Under the pieces are notes generated by a model, which worked only from the letters and a program-made list of their open reading frames with translations, did not search any database and was not told where the DNA came from. 64,000 bases of DNA from Eumeta japonica (taxonomy: Eukaryota > Arthropoda > Insecta > Lepidoptera > Psychidae): NCBI GenBank assembly GCA_005406025.1, contig BGZK01000009.1, positions 930,001 to 994,000 on the forward strand, read 5' to 3'. Below are positions 35,725 through 48,790 of the stretch, piece after piece; within the stretch, counting starts at the first letter, position 1, and every line of letters starts with the position of its first letter. The position numbers and the translations under genes are program-made.

Positions 35725-36959
35725 AGTTTGCTGTTTTTGATTTTCTAAAGACTTTCAGATTGACCCACATATCTATAATATTAATTACGATTTTATTACC
35801 ATTAGCTTTGTTTATATATTTTTTGAGTTTTATTTAATTAAAAGGAATAAAAAAAAATAAAGTTTTGAGATTTAATTTAAGTTAAACTTTGTCATACTCT
35901 CGTAGATTATTTATTTCAATGTGCCCGTTATTTAATACATAATATATGACGAAAAGAACTTCGCTCGAACTAGGTGTCCTACGACACCTATTTTTTTATT
36001 GTTCGCAATAGTTCGAATAAAGTTGGAAAATTCAGGAATAATTGAATGTCCTTTTTTCTAGACCATAACTCATGATGCGAAGGGGAGAATTGAGATTGAC
36101 TTCGGTCCACGATAGCAATCGGAGTCTAGAACAAGGCTAATCGAAATTGAGAGCGAGATCAACAACGGAATCGAGGATGGGGCAGGATCGGGATAGTGAT
36201 GACATCTTGGCCCCTCTTCATAAAAGATAAAGGCGTCCACGCGAGCAGAGCCGCGGATGAAAGCTAGCTTGTAACGAATGCCAATGTGATTATTGCTGCT
36301 AATTTCCGTGAAATTTCGTCCGGTTGCAATAGAAATTTGATTTCGTATTTCGATCTTAAACATTATCTTAATTAAAAAATAAAAAGAACTATAGGTACTT
36401 ATTGTTTTGTATATTGCCTGAATGTTATTGACTACATTAAGAATTCTGTTAAGTATTTTTTTTTTGGGAAAGAAAAAATACATTAACATCAAAAGACACC
36501 CGCATAAGCGAGTTTATGCGTAGTATGCATGGGAATCTTAACCCTTACAATATCCCCTTCGGTATATTTATTGTTTACGTCATTGGACGCTTGCGCGCGG
36601 TAAGATTTAAGCTCTAAACGTGCAGAGGTGTTTTACAACCATGTAAACACCTCCGATTTTTCAGACCTCAATTTAGATCGTTGCAGAAGATTACAGATTG
36701 GATGAGGGCTGGTCCCGTGAACGGATGTCGTGAACTAGGCCAGAATACGTCACATACTATGCTCCCATGAAGTCGCAGCGCACATGGTCTGAGTCATAAT
36801 CTTAAAGATACTCAAGTTGTTTGGTTGATGCGAAAGGGAGTTTGCATATGGGAGCATAATGGAATCCTCCGAATCTAAAAAAAAATTAAGTCGTTGTTTT
36901 ATCCACCGGGAATCACCAGGGTTATTAACAGATAGTGATGGTTTGGTAATGACTTAAGT
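35725..36959. other. Intronic sequence, no gene seen
   Basis: 36075-36200 is the GATC-type degenerate repeat, followed by GTCCACGCGAGCAGAGCCGCGG and GAAAGCTAGCTT. That resembles a Helitron-like 3' end (GC-rich segment then CTAG). 36540-36960 is an unassigned stretch of more balanced composition. Confidence 0.4.
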
Positions 36960-37362
36960 ATTATATTGGTGTAGCGGCGTGAGGTATTTCTGCAGCGAGA
37001 GCTGCAACTTCAGTGACGTCGATCACGGTCATTATCGCCACGACAAAATGAAATCGACCGCAACTCTTGATTGTACGAAACATAATGTCGCGACGCAGCA
37101 CGTGGGGACTCATAAATCCGTTTTGTATTCTCAAAAAATAAAATACATCTTATATGTGTCTACTACTTGTAATAGAATTAGGTTGTGTGTTTCAGAAGAT
37201 TAAAATTGTATACATCTCATAATAGTGTTGTCTCGGGGGGGGCAATCATTCACTGAACTAACCACACCTTACACTCGTCTATATTTATCCCAAAATTCAT
37301 CAAAATAGGTTTAGGCGTGAAAATGTAACTAAGTCATTTTTGCATTTATAATATTAATGGGA
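36960..37362 (+). repeat. Dispersed repeat and Helitron-like end
   Basis: 36985-37200 repeats blocks found at 7720-7770 and 8325-8450. 37290-37362 reads ATCAAAATAGGTTTAGGCGT ... TTGCATTTATAATATTAATG GGAT, the minus-strand 5' end of a moth/butterfly-type Helitron (TCCCATTAATATTATAAATG). The rest of that Helitron is not evident. Confidence 0.5.
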
Positions 37363-38344
37363 TTGATTATAAACACAAAAAAATAAATCTGATACGTATG
37401 TCTGTCTATTACCTTTGAACAAATTTAGACAAAACTTGGCAAAAAGATCTAATAGATATCCTAGGGAAAATTCTTTTTATCTCGGAAATATTTCGAAGCG
37501 AATACTTTGTTATTTAATTAAAATGGTAGATGTATATATATATAAGGAAAAATAGAAATGCATTGAATATAAGATATATATTTATATTCCTTTATTGTTA
37601 TATTTTAATAAGCTTAAGCAAGCTTTAGCTTCCTATGTTTTACGCTAAATTGGTTTAACACGCACGGTATTCGCTGTAAGTAAAAGCCATGTCGGGCGCA
37701 ATAAGCGAACACAGCGCATGCCGTGGCAGAAAACTGTACCAATTTGGAAAAGTCTATCAAAATTATTTTGCGTTTCGAACAATTTGTATTTTGAAATCAG
37801 AGTTGATTATAATTGTTGTGGTGTTATAAATTTTAAAAATAACAGCACAAATGGTTGGTGTATATTATTACATATTGCACGATAGTTAATAAATAAAATA
37901 AATATGTATTATAATTCCTTTACACAGCGTCATCTAATTCGTTTGCATTTACATAATATGTTAAGTAAATGCAAGCCTTACTTTTCTATGAAAAACAAAC
38001 TATTTGACATACTTAGTCCCAAATAATGGCGACAAGCAGCTGGCGTTGTTGTGCATGTAGCCATTACCTAATAATATATCTACTCGTAAACTGTGGGAGA
38101 CGAATTCATCCATTATTGATAATGGATAAATTTGTTAAACGGGGATTGGTATTGAATCTTAACTAAAAGCGAATAAACAATAAATAATTAAATACTACAA
38201 ATTTTTCTAGGATGGGCAAAGGAGTTTCTAACCGCCCACCCTTGCCTCCCCTCCACACACTAGCTACGCCTATGGCTATGGTTACATTTTTAATTCAAAT
38301 ACCTGTTTGATTGTCAATTTGTATTAACATGGTTAGGTATTTGT

Positions 38345-39000
38345 CTTTTCTTTTTTTTTAATTTTATAAATAAAGAGGCTTTGATTTATAGATTAGAACT
38401 GAACCATCACTCGTGGAATCAGAAAGTCGATTGGAAAGTTTCTAAATTAAAGGCGGGCTCATTAAGATTTGGTAGCATTCCTAGGCAAAGGTTATTTCCG
38501 TTTACACTTCATCAACAAGTAGTACAAGACTTCTAGTTTCGCGCATAATTCACAGTTTAAAGAGTTCGTCATATACTTAAACTTGTTAAGCGGAATGTAT
38601 CCAGAACGTATTCTATGGGAACGTATTCTCAACAGATCTCAGTTTTCTCCGACTAAAGATGTCGAAGAGGTTCTGGCTGAAAGGTTTTGTAAAATTCTGA
38701 AATCAAATCAGCAATGAAAGGGTCGTTTCTTTACCGAGATACCCTCCGACACCGCCTGTTCAGCAAATAGATCTGCTGCCTCGTTACCTGGTATTCCCAC
38801 GCGCGATAATATTATTTCCTGGTTATTTAAAGAACTTATGTATATTGACTTTAGAACTTTGAAAGCTGTAGGCTTTCTTCGGTAATCCGAGGCACATGGA
38901 GCTATGGGCGACAGAGCGCTCCTACAATCGGATAACACTAATATTGTCTGTACAAAGGCTGGGCACGGCTTCAGATATAACCAATAGTTCAACTTACATA
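38345..39000 (-). mobile_element. 5'-truncated LINE with RNase H remnant
   Basis: Minus strand, 38992-38708: LVLSDCRSALSPIAP, then a long helix, IILSRVGIPGNEAADLFAEQA. This is the C-terminal half of an RNase H domain as in I- and R1-group LINEs (SD..SAL ... GIPGNE.AD). The usual W.P.H. before GIPGN is lost. 38705-38400 carries a Cys/His-rich tail region, and the element ends in a poly(A) on the minus strand (T-run at 38350-38361). Confidence 0.75.
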
Positions 39001-39898
39001 ATCGCTCCGGGATTTAGAATTAATATTTAAATTTGGATCATAGAAGGCTGCACCAGAGACATTTTCTATTTTAGAAACATCTCTGTATGTATGATAATAT
39101 TCTGAATGCTTCTAACCTAACATAGTTTCAACAATTTCTTCAGGTTTGTGTTTCTCATATTTTTTACATTTTTACATATCACAAATAGTTTCGATATGTT
39201 TTTGCTATTAATTTTGCTGGCTCATATGTCAAGTGAGAATGAACTTGGAATGTCAGAACAATAAATATTTATATCTTTGATACAATTATACGTAGTGACA
39301 AGAGGAGGATCTTTTTAGAGCGCTAGTACGAAAGATTACAGCATTCCGACATATAATTAATCAATTTCACAAGTGTTTTCATTTTTAAATTTTAATTTTA
39401 TAACAAATTTCTTTGCAAGATGTTGACGTCGAATAACATGGAACAATACCTACATAGTTTACTCTCAATTACTAGTATTGGAGTAGATCAAATAAATCGG
39501 CCGGAAATTCTCAATATTGCACTTAGAATTTAATCTAGTTTTTGCATATGTGTATTGGTAAATATTTATCTTTAAATGTTATTATGCGTTATGCGTTAAC
39601 TCTCATACCATATGAAATGTGTTTACATAGAAAATCATTTTATTTTTACCCTGTTTGGAGGTTTCCCTATGCAGATAGATTTTTGGTAATCTGTCATCGA
39701 TGCCCAACTACACAGCTGTAGCTGAGTCTTTGGGCTCCCTTAATAATCGGTTGTTACTACCCGTAAATACTATACTATTAGGTATGAAGTAGACAATTAA
39801 ATAGTCGATTAACTACTTAGTGCAAGCGCTGAAGACAACTTCGATCGGCTCTTTTTGAAATAACTGATTAACAAACTTCTATTGGTCATGCTTCACAG

Positions 39899-40011
39899 CC
39901 TACGCACCCGGTAATTATCAACACTACCGTGTTGGTGGTGCACGGACGACCCGAGCTCGTGACTCTCGACTACTGTGTCGACATCGCAGAGGAAGGTGTT
40001 AGCGAAAAAAT
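39899..40011 (+). CDS. Gnmt: Gnmt copy B, exon 4
   Basis: 113 bp encoding residues 200-236 plus two bases: HPVIINTTVLVVHGRPELVT and LDYCVDIAEEGVSEK. Acceptor GCTTCACAG, donor AAAAT|GTAAGT (phase 2), which joins exon 5 in frame as AT+T. It lacks the extra base of copy A. Confidence 0.93.
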
Positions 40012-41546
40012 GTAAGTAAACTATTCTAATATTTCAATCTCAGAGTAACGTTGAAAGTTAGGAAATCGATAAATGAATAATATTTCATTATTTCACGCCA
40101 GACATAACAGCATAAATTAAAGTATGAAATGGGCGTTTCGTACTGGCCAGTAAGATTTAAATTGTTACTGGCATGATAGTAAGGTTCAAATGTGAGACTT
40201 TTTTTTAAAGTACAAAAAATATTCTGCAAATTAGCTTGCAATTGTTCTTGCAACTCACACTGGATTTATACAAACTATTTTTTTTAATTTTTTAATATCC
40301 TAACTTATAGTAGCTAATCTTAAATCATAGCGAGAAGTTAAAAAATGTTCTCCCATACATCGGTCTACATTACGGTGCGTACTCTAACTCCAGACTTTAA
40401 TTTGTAATAGCAATTTTTTTTATTTCGTTGCAATGGCTACAAATTAACGATACTCGGAATTTTTTCCTTTACTATGCTGTAATACCTTGCTTCTTACCAA
40501 CTTTCATGATTCTAAGTCAACGCCTTATATGTTTTGCTTTACTTGTGAATATTAAAATATAAGGCGTAAATAGCCATATTTTTTTATTGACACTAATTTA
40601 GAAGCTTCATAGGACCGCAGACCTCAGTAGTCGATATTGATTTCAACTTAATATCTTCACGCGTTCCTGAGAAAAAAGCTCTTGATAGACTAACAGATAG
40701 ACATACGGACAAGGAAGTAATCCTGTAAGGGTTCCTTTGAGGTGCGGAACTCTAAAAAACGCTTTACTCATATTCAACACTATTTTCTAGAACAAGCTAC
40801 ATTAGTACCCTGATGACAGTTGATAACCCACTCAACGAATTTTTTGCTTAATCGAATATTTTTTCCGATGCAACAGTAGCAAATGCCTTCAAATACTCTT
40901 TCTCTCCTTCTAAAAGTTTACATAACTTCTTATAAATGACAGAAACAGATAAACAATGTGAATAATTACATTGATATGTCAGTTTTAGGATAGATGTTTT
41001 CGATTTTCCACTTTTTAGTGCCCATATTATAAAGTCTAGCTGAAAGTTTGTAACGCAATCTCTCATAAGCCGCTGCACGAATTTGGATTAAATTTTACAC
41101 ACACATAGATTTGCTTTTGGCTAACACATAGAATACATTTTATCGTGATAAGACATTCCTTTGGTACAAATTTATTCGGAATCGGAATGTGATCGGGTTT
41201 GAGAGCGTGATCAGAATACAATTTAAAGGCGAGTCTGGCACCGCAATCAAGAGCGAGAACGGAACCGACAATAGAGATACGTCTTGCTGCTTGTTCCGTA
41301 AACAAGACTAACATACTAGGGTTGGAACCTAATCGACAGAAAAATTACTCGTTAGAAATTATGAACTTCATATTATGTCCACGCGGGCGAAACTGTATCA
41401 AAATCTAGTTTTCACATTAATTGCCAATTTTATATTTATAAATCCCTAACGATTAATGTATTTATTGAAGTATTTCTAAACCAATGAACTATTTCAATTC
41501 TAACATTTCCTTTTTAAGAAGTAACATAATAATCATTGATCAACAG
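40012..41546 (+). other. Intron 4 of copy B (source of the inverted copy at 46.2-47.3 kb)
   Basis: 40540-41546 is matched in reverse orientation by 46243-47265. It contains the moth/butterfly-type GGTTCC...GAGGTGCGGAACTC repeat at about 40720-40760 and the GATC/GAGCG-type degenerate repeat at 41165-41290. No coding sequence. Confidence 0.7.
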
Positions 41547-41712
41547 TGAATTTCGGTTTTGGAACTACCCGCACAAGTTAGCACGATTCACTGAAATGCT
41601 GGACGAGGTGTTTGAGCGACCCGCCGTCCATCGCATCTATGGAGACTTCAGACCTCTTAAAGAAGTGTCGACGCCCGCCTTTTATATACACGTGCTGCAA
41701 AAACAGAACTGA
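41547..41712 (+). CDS. Gnmt: Gnmt copy B, exon 5
   Basis: Final exon, residues 237-291: IEFRFWNYPHKLARFTEMLD through PAFYIHVLQKQN and TGA. The total of about 291 residues is close to the 295 of mammalian GNMT. Asn243 replaces the first Tyr of the Tyr-Tyr-Pro-His motif (rat Tyr242). Copy A and the inverted fragment at 46.2 kb keep Tyr, so Asn is derived. With Gln147, two active-site positions are altered in this otherwise intact copy. Confidence 0.93.
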
Positions 41713-41718
41713 CCTTGC

Positions 41719-41724
41719 AATAAA
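41719..41724 (+). terminator. Poly(A) signal, Gnmt copy B
   Basis: AATAAA 6 bp after the stop, as in copy A. Confidence 0.6.
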
Positions 41725-43133
41725 AACTAATTTGTTTTTCAGTATTTTCCTTTCTCCTGTGAACCACCGTTTTCATTTCACCTTTAAACCACATGAATTA
41801 GAATGTATTCATTATTTCCTTGACAAAACGATAAAGAAAACATTTATAATTTTCAGCAGCCAATCTGATGCCCATTATATATTTTATTTGTGATTATTAT
41901 TCACGGTAACTACATGAATGTACCCAACTTGAAAGAGTATGTGCAAAGTTTTCTATATAGAATTCCATATGTCATAAAACAAGTTGTAGTACTAGACTTT
42001 AAAAATCTTGTATAAAGCTAATAAATCAACAATAAACATTTTGTAACTCTTCAGATTGACAAACATAAATTTTACGGGGTTGCTTCAAGTGTAGAGTGAG
42101 AGAGATGACACAATATTACGATGAAATAACATTTTTTTGATTGAGTAAATATATATATATAAAAAAAAATAATTATACATGTATTGATGATAACCTTAAT
42201 AAGTAAAACATGTATTTTACATTGTTTAACACATAAAATATGTCAACTGCACAGGTAGGTCTGTAGATTTTTTTTGTACCTGTACGACCTTTGTAATGAC
42301 ATGTGAAATAACATAATTCATTTCGTTCTTTCTCATATAAGTCTTTATATACAAACATGAATATGAAATGTCAAATATTGAGAGGAGCACAACTGCGTCT
42401 GTTTTACCTTTAGCACGAACCGACTCCAAAAACAACTGATTAGTTGTTTTTGAAGTTTGCTTAAAAATATATTTAAATAGGTCTATGAAGGCGGTTCTTA
42501 ATTTTTTTCTAAATGTTTATTTTATTCCACATTACTTAGTTATTGAGTAATTATAACTTTATAATTTAATTAGCTGATTAGGCCATGGTTAATAAGATGG
42601 GCCAGATATCTCCTGTACTTTTGTACTGAACAAGTGGAAAAGCAGTTATGATCCCGAATTTATTATCTATTGGTAATGGTTCCAGGGCCTTTACATTCTC
42701 AGTTGGAGTACAACTACCGAATGGTTCTTATACAAACTGCATAAATTATACTAATTCTTTGTTATATAAATCTTCTACAATTCATACCGATAACATTTTT
42801 ATTCACTGTCACATTAAATTAATTCACTGTGCTTCTACTGTCATCGCTAAGAGTTCTGATGTGTTCATGCTACGATTGTCACGTTGGAGTTACATAAATT
42901 AATGGAAATATGCAAGTCGATTAATAAGTAATTAGTTTTAATTCGGTGTATGCTAGGTTTCACTAAAAGCCATTGAAAGGTAATTTCTGGCGACAAATCG
43001 CAGTATTATCCCCTAAGGTACAACACGCAATTTTCTTCATTTGCTGGAGATGAAAGCGGATGGACGTCTGTCAGGATGTTGATCAAAAGAACGCCAATGG
43101 CTATAGGCTACGTTATAACATAACTATCTAGAT
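41725..43133. other. 3' flank of copy B
   Basis: The start and 42905-43130 resemble the flank of copy A (11580 and 19740-19960), so the duplicated unit extends past the gene. An 84-codon frame at 42648-42902 has no recognisable domain. A hairpin with 11-bp arms (CAAAAACAACT, loop GATT) lies at 42427-42452. Confidence 0.45.
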
Positions 43134-43957
43134 CAGCGGTTCTCAAACTTTTTTGGTGATGGAACCCTTTTGGAAAGCAAAATACTTGACGGAACCCTAC
43201 AATAAAACTATAGTTTCTAAAAATGTATCTTTATTTAAGCACAATAAAAGTACAATGTAACAGTTACTAATTATTACTTACATGGCAAGTACATTATTAG
43301 AAGATATTAAAAAAGGAAAAATCCAACTAATGGGAGGTATGAAACGGTTTTTTATTTTTCATCAATTGGTTGATATCAGGTTTGATAGAAGACAGTTGAA
43401 GTCTCATATCAGGTTCGGCGTCCAGTCTATTGCGATATTTTGTTTTCGTGGCTGCATAGGTTGAGAATCCTGTTTCGCACAGATATGTTGTTGGGAACGA
43501 GAGAAGAATATTCAGAGCCATTTTCCCAAGCATTGGATATTCATCACGGATTCTGCACCAAAAATCGTTGAAAGGCGTCGTCTTGAACAGTGACTCCATA
43601 CTTATGTCTGATGACATTTCTAAAAGAGATTCATATATCTCGTGTAACATACTTTCGGGCTTTTGCAAGTTGGGTAAAAAAGGATTATGAATCCCTGTAT
43701 TAAGTTTCATTTTTGTATTCTGTTCTTCGGGAAAATATTTTTCAAGAGATGCGTGCATCGAAGTGAGATATTGGACAAATACTTCAAACACATCATCTTA
43801 AAACATTTCTGAGTCGCTATCGCTAACAAGCTCACTGAGTGACGTAAAGCTTTCTATTTCTCTCTTACCAACGCAAATAATCCAAAAATCTAATTTCCTT
43901 TTGAAAGCAGTTATTTTGTTATAGACCTGGAACACTGTTTTCTGTTTAACTGAATTC

Positions 43958-44049
43958 AACTGAACGAATTGAATTTATCATTGCAAGTAAAAATTCAAAT
44001 TTATCATTGCAAGGTTTACCTTGCAATGATAAATTCAATTCGTTCAGTT
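43958..44049. repeat. Compound hairpin inside the hAT gene
   Basis: 30-bp arms 43958-43987 and 44020-44049 (centred on TTATCATTGCAAG and complement) enclose a second perfect hairpin 43998-44015/44018-44035 with a 2-nt loop. The transposase reading is lost exactly here. The short segment around TTATCATTGCAAG is present twice forward and once inverted. Confidence 0.85.
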
Positions 44050-44535
44050 TTTGAAAGATATCCGCCGTAAAAGACAATCGGAACAACCAAGTTTTATCAT
44101 ACAAACGGTCTTTCAAATTAAAAGAAGTATATGGTGAAAGAAACATTCGTAACTCGGCTCTAAGTTCAAATAGCCTTTTTAAAGTTTTACCCCGAGACAG
44201 CCATCGCACTTCTGTATGGAGCAGCAGTGTTTTATGTTTGCTGCCATAATTTTCACATAATAATGAGAACAATCAGGATTGTAGTGGTCGTGATTTGATA
44301 GAATTAATTATTTTTACCGCTTCATCCATAACTAGTTTTAGACTTGACGACATTTGCTTCATCGCAAATGCTTGTCTATGCAGAATACAACGGCTAGAAC
44401 TACAATTAGGCGCTTTATTTTTTATTCGTGACACTGCTCCTGCTGTTTTACCTGTCATCGCCTTGACCCCATCTTTATAAATGTTAATGCAATCGTTCCG
44501 TTTAATATTGCTTACATACGGTTTAATACACAAAC

Positions 44536-44975
<440 letters not shown>

Positions 44976-45720
44976 TTAACACCAACTGATCTCAGTTGGT
45001 GTTAAGAAAATAATCTTATTTTCTTCAAAAAATATGTTTATTTTATTAAAAATTTCTACCCCGATAATGTTTGTGGGCAGCGGCGAACACATGAGCATGT
45101 CTTCTTTAAAAGAACTTTCATATGGATATCTCACGATAATCAGCAAGATTGCCAGACCAGCGACATCAGTTGACTCATTCATTTGCAAGGCAAATCGTGT
45201 TTTTAGTAGACATGTAACTAGTTCTTGTTTGACGTAGCTTGCCAGATCATGGGTTCGCCGTGAAACAGTATCGTTTGATAGCGGCACAGTAGAAAGATGC
45301 TTTGCAGATTTTTCATGGAGCATACATTTTATTATGTCTAACACACATGGCATTATTAAACTCTCAGCAATAGTGTGCGCTTCACCTGCTTGTGCAATGC
45401 GATAGCTAACTAAATATGAAGCCTCTGTGGCCTTTTCATTGATAGTTTGTGTTACATGCATCATATTTTTTTGACTTTCCAATAACTGTTCTTTTTTACG
45501 AACAAAAAAATCTTTATTCTTTTCTTTAGACTCGGGGTGTACAGTTTCTAAATGTCGATGCAATTTGGCAGGTGCCATGGAACTATTAGGAAGCAGTTTA
45601 CTACATAGCATGCAGAGAGTGAGTCGTTGGAATCACCAAATCCGAAACTGATATATGATTCATCATACTTCCTTTTTTTTTTTTTGTCTTTGAAACCGTG
45701 GAGTTTGACGTCGTGCATCG

Positions 45721-46200
45721 TCTGGATCGGTAATTGCTGTACTCTCCGCGCGTACTGCTTTTGAACATTCAGCGTTATTAGAAGTAATTTTTAAGATCAC
45801 TCTTCACCGACCATCAAAAAGACATCATGAAGACATATTTTTTTCTAAAGTTTAAAAGTTTGAAAAAAACCATTACAAATACGTCACTTTACGTTTAAAA
45901 GTTTTTCGACTACTAATCAATCTTCTAATTTATATTCACACTGTTACGGTATAACTCTATCGAAGTTCAGGGATTGAGACCTATCTCAATTTTGTCCTAA
46001 CAAAAACCAAACAGAAAAACAAAATAAGTGTATTCAATAAGCGAAAATACACGAACGCACTAAGAAACCACTTGAACACTTGTTGATCACACTTAACTCG
46101 TGGACACAGTAATGACCAAAATAAAATATATCATGTTTGTAGTGTGGGATGGCCACAAGATATTTAAAAATAAAGCAGTACACTGCCAAACCCTCATTCA
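45721..46200 (-). repeat. LTR-like retroelement fragment
   Basis: 45780-45850 matches 23515-23590. 46150-46200 (minus: GAGGGTTTGGCAGTGTACTG) matches 51362-51395, where a similar TTTGGCAGTATATTGCTTTA occurs. Read on the minus strand, 46196-45949 begins TGAGGGTTTG and ends CGTAACA, a TG...CA shape of about 250 bp, so a solo LTR is possible. I cannot show a second copy of the whole unit. Confidence 0.35.
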
Positions 46201-47265
46201 GAATCGTGCGAACTGGTGCGGGTAATACCAAAACCGAAATTCACTTTTGATCAATGGGTATTATGTTAGTTCTTAAAAAAGAAATGTTAAATACTTCACA
46301 GGTTTAGAAATACTTCAATAAATACATTAATCGTTAGGGATTTATAAATATGAATTTGGCAATTAATGTGAAAACTAGATTTTGATACAGTTTCGCCCGC
46401 GTGGACATAATATGAAGTTCATAATTTCTATCGAGTAATTTTTCTGTCGATGAGGTTCCGACCCTAGTATGTTAGTCTTGTTTACGGAACAAGCAGCAAG
46501 ACGTATCTCTATTGTCTGTTCCGTCCTCGTCTTGATTGCGGTGCCAGACTCGCCCTTAAATTGTATTCTGATCCCGCTCTCAAATCCGATCGCATTCCGA
46601 TTCCCAATAAACTTATCCCAAAGGAATGCCTTATCACGATAAAATGTATTCTATGTGTTAGCCAAAAGCAAATTCTATTTGTGTGTAAAATTTAATCCAA
46701 ATTCGTGCAGCCGCTTATGAGAGATTGCGTCACAAACGTTCAAATATCGTTACAAACTTTCAGCCATACTTTATAATATGGGCACTAAAAAGTGGCAAAT
46801 CGAAAACATCTTTCCTAAAACTGACATATCAATGTAATTATTCATATTGTTTATTTGTTTTTGTCATTTATAAGATGTTATTTAAGTTTTTACAAGTAGA
46901 GAAAGAGTCTTTAAAGGCATTTTCTACTGTTACCTAGGAAAAAATATTGATTAAGTAAAAAATTCTTTGAGCGGATCGACTGTCATCAGGGCACTAATGG
47001 TGCGTGTCCCAGAAAATACTGTTGAATGTGAGTAAAGCGTTTTTTTGGGTTCCGCACCTCATAGGAACCCTTACAGGATCACTTCGTCGTCCGTCTGTCT
47101 GTCTGTTCGCCTGTCAAAAGTCGTTTTCTCAGCAACGCGTGGAGATTTTAAATTGAAATCAACATCGACTATTGAGGTCTATGGTCCTTTGAAATTCTAA
47201 TAAAATGTAGCTAAATACTATATTAGTGTAAATAAATAAATTTAATATGACTTTTTACGCCTTTA
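46201..47265 (-). pseudogene. Gnmt: Inverted partial copy of Gnmt intron 4 and exon 5 start
   Basis: This is the reverse complement of copy B 40540-41590 with scattered differences. On the minus strand the intron runs from about 47265 to 46244 and exon 5 starts at 46243, reading EFRFWYYPHQFARF before homology stops at 46201 and LTR-like sequence begins. The acceptor AG is kept (CAAAAG). Only the first 14 codons of exon 5 remain and no other exon is attached, so it cannot be a gene. It keeps the Tyr that copy B has changed to Asn. Confidence 0.85.
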
Positions 47266-47284
47266 ATTTATATTATATAAATCA

Positions 47285-47557
47285 TCCATCACCTATGACG
47301 TTACTACGTCGCGGTAACCCGGAAGGGTTCAAAGGATTTTCCGCGCCGTTGGCACCCCTTGTGCCTCCTGGTCGCTTTGGATAAAGTCCTCAAAACTCCA
47401 ATATGATTGGGACTACGGACATCCGCCATCCGACATGTTGATTCGGGGGTTTTTTGGTCCGTGAAAGTTGGACACACCCCGCGCATACGGGTGCGTGGCA
47501 GCTCATTAGGTTTTTTATCCCTTTCTCCCTGCTAGGAGAAAACTAAAAAAAAAACGA
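47285..47557 (+). mobile_element. Jockey-type LINE 3' end with poly(A)
   Basis: It ends CTGCTAGGAGAAAACT and a run of ten A's at about 47545-47554. The region GGTGCGTGGCAGCTCATTAGG is related to the 3' UTR of the minus-strand LINE at 32405-32640. Only the last 270 bp are present, without protein-coding sequence. Confidence 0.6.
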
Positions 47558-47689
47558 ACTTTAATTCAATTCTATTTGAGCTACCGCGGTGACAACTTCG
47601 ACAAGCGATATCCCAACGACTGCTAGTGCTGTCAATTTGCTTTGTGACTGTGTGCATCTTGAGTGCTTATTAAATATATTTTGTTATTA

Positions 47690-48445
47690 AGTTTATCGAA
47701 CGAAAAGTAAACGAAATTTGATGTCTGGTGAAAAGAAACGAAAATTAGATGCAGAGGGTCGCAGGTTATTGCAAATTTGAAAAAACAGCAGCAAATGTTT
47801 CATAAACAAAGAACACAATTTGATAATGTTGTGAAAGCTAGTTTTATAGTTAGTTTTAAACTGGCAAAGTCATTAAAACCATTTGCTGAAGGAGAATTTA
47901 TGAAGGAGCGTATGGTAAAAGTTTGTAGTCTTTTGTGTCCTGAAAAAAATAAATGAATTTGAAAGAATTAGTTTGTCAAGACAAACTGTTGTTCGACATA
48001 TAGAAATGATGGATAATGGTATAAAAAGAACATTGACTGACCGTACCGTAGCACCGATTTATCTGACACAGCCCAATTGGCTATATATATTGGAGGTGTT
48101 GATAAAGAGTTCACTTCACTGATGATTTCTTTGCTTTACAGCCGGTAAAAGGAACTACTACAGGAGAGGACATTTTTAATGAAGTTCAAAAGGTATTCAC
48201 AAGTTTTAGCTTGCCATTGTCAAAGTTAGAGTATGCACATATGGTGCACCTTCTACGGTCGGCTTACATAAAGGTTTCATCGGAATTTTGAATGAAAAAG
48301 CAATTGAATAAAATGTGCAAAAAGATAATTTCATAGTCCTTCATTGCCTTATCCACCAACAGAACTTATGTTCTAAGTCCATTCGACTCCAGAGTGTTAT
48401 GAATGTGGTAGAAAAATCCATCTATTTTATTCGATCCCAAAGACG
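47690..48445 (+). pseudogene. hAT-type transposase relic (GTF2IRD2/ZBED-like)
   Basis: Pieces in several frames read ASFIVSFKLAKSLKPFAEGE, FMKERMVKVC, ERISLSRQTVVRHIEMM, FTDDFFALQPVKGTTTGEDI, then STVGLHKGFIGIL and NFIVLHCLIHQQNLCSKS. This is the middle of hAT transposases of the type domesticated in vertebrate GTF2IRD2. The zinc finger, catalytic C-terminus and terminal repeats are missing. At least five frameshifts. Confidence 0.8.
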
Positions 48446-48549
48446 TGTCCATCATCAGCATATTATAGACGCATTTTTATTTTTTATATATTTATTTATA
48501 TTTTGGATAAGTAGATATATCATACCGACAAAAAAAATAACTTAGAGAA

Positions 48550-48790
48550 ATAATGTATAAGGATGCCGACAGATGGCGTTAATTAAAGTTTTTAAAATGT
48601 TAAGTATTAAATTGGCAATTGTTTAACGGAATTAAACGGAAATTTATCTAAGCTTATTTTTCTTTAATTGAGGAAAAAATGATCTTCAATGTGACATATG
48701 AAACATTCAGTTTGATTAAAGTAAGAGTATCAATGGAGATAGTTCATACCGAAAAAAAAACACCTTAGATGTTATATATAATGATACCAC
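48550..48790. other. AT-rich spacer
   Basis: Contains a CGACAGATGGCG word like the minisatellite monomer, but no array. Nothing else visible. Confidence 0.4.

Larger units (their letters stand above)
31817..39898 (+). other. Intron 3 of copy B, 8.1 kb
   Basis: It holds a mariner 5' fragment, a jockey-type LINE, a second mariner, dispersed repeats and a second LINE tail, each listed separately. The start (31817-31910) aligns with copy C and includes the uninterrupted CAGTTAATACAATAG site where copy C carries a hAT insertion. Confidence 0.8.

Noticed and set aside
42648..42902. 84-codon frame as a possible host gene
   Set aside because: No domain, no paralogue in the other duplicated flanks and no splice context; probably chance.
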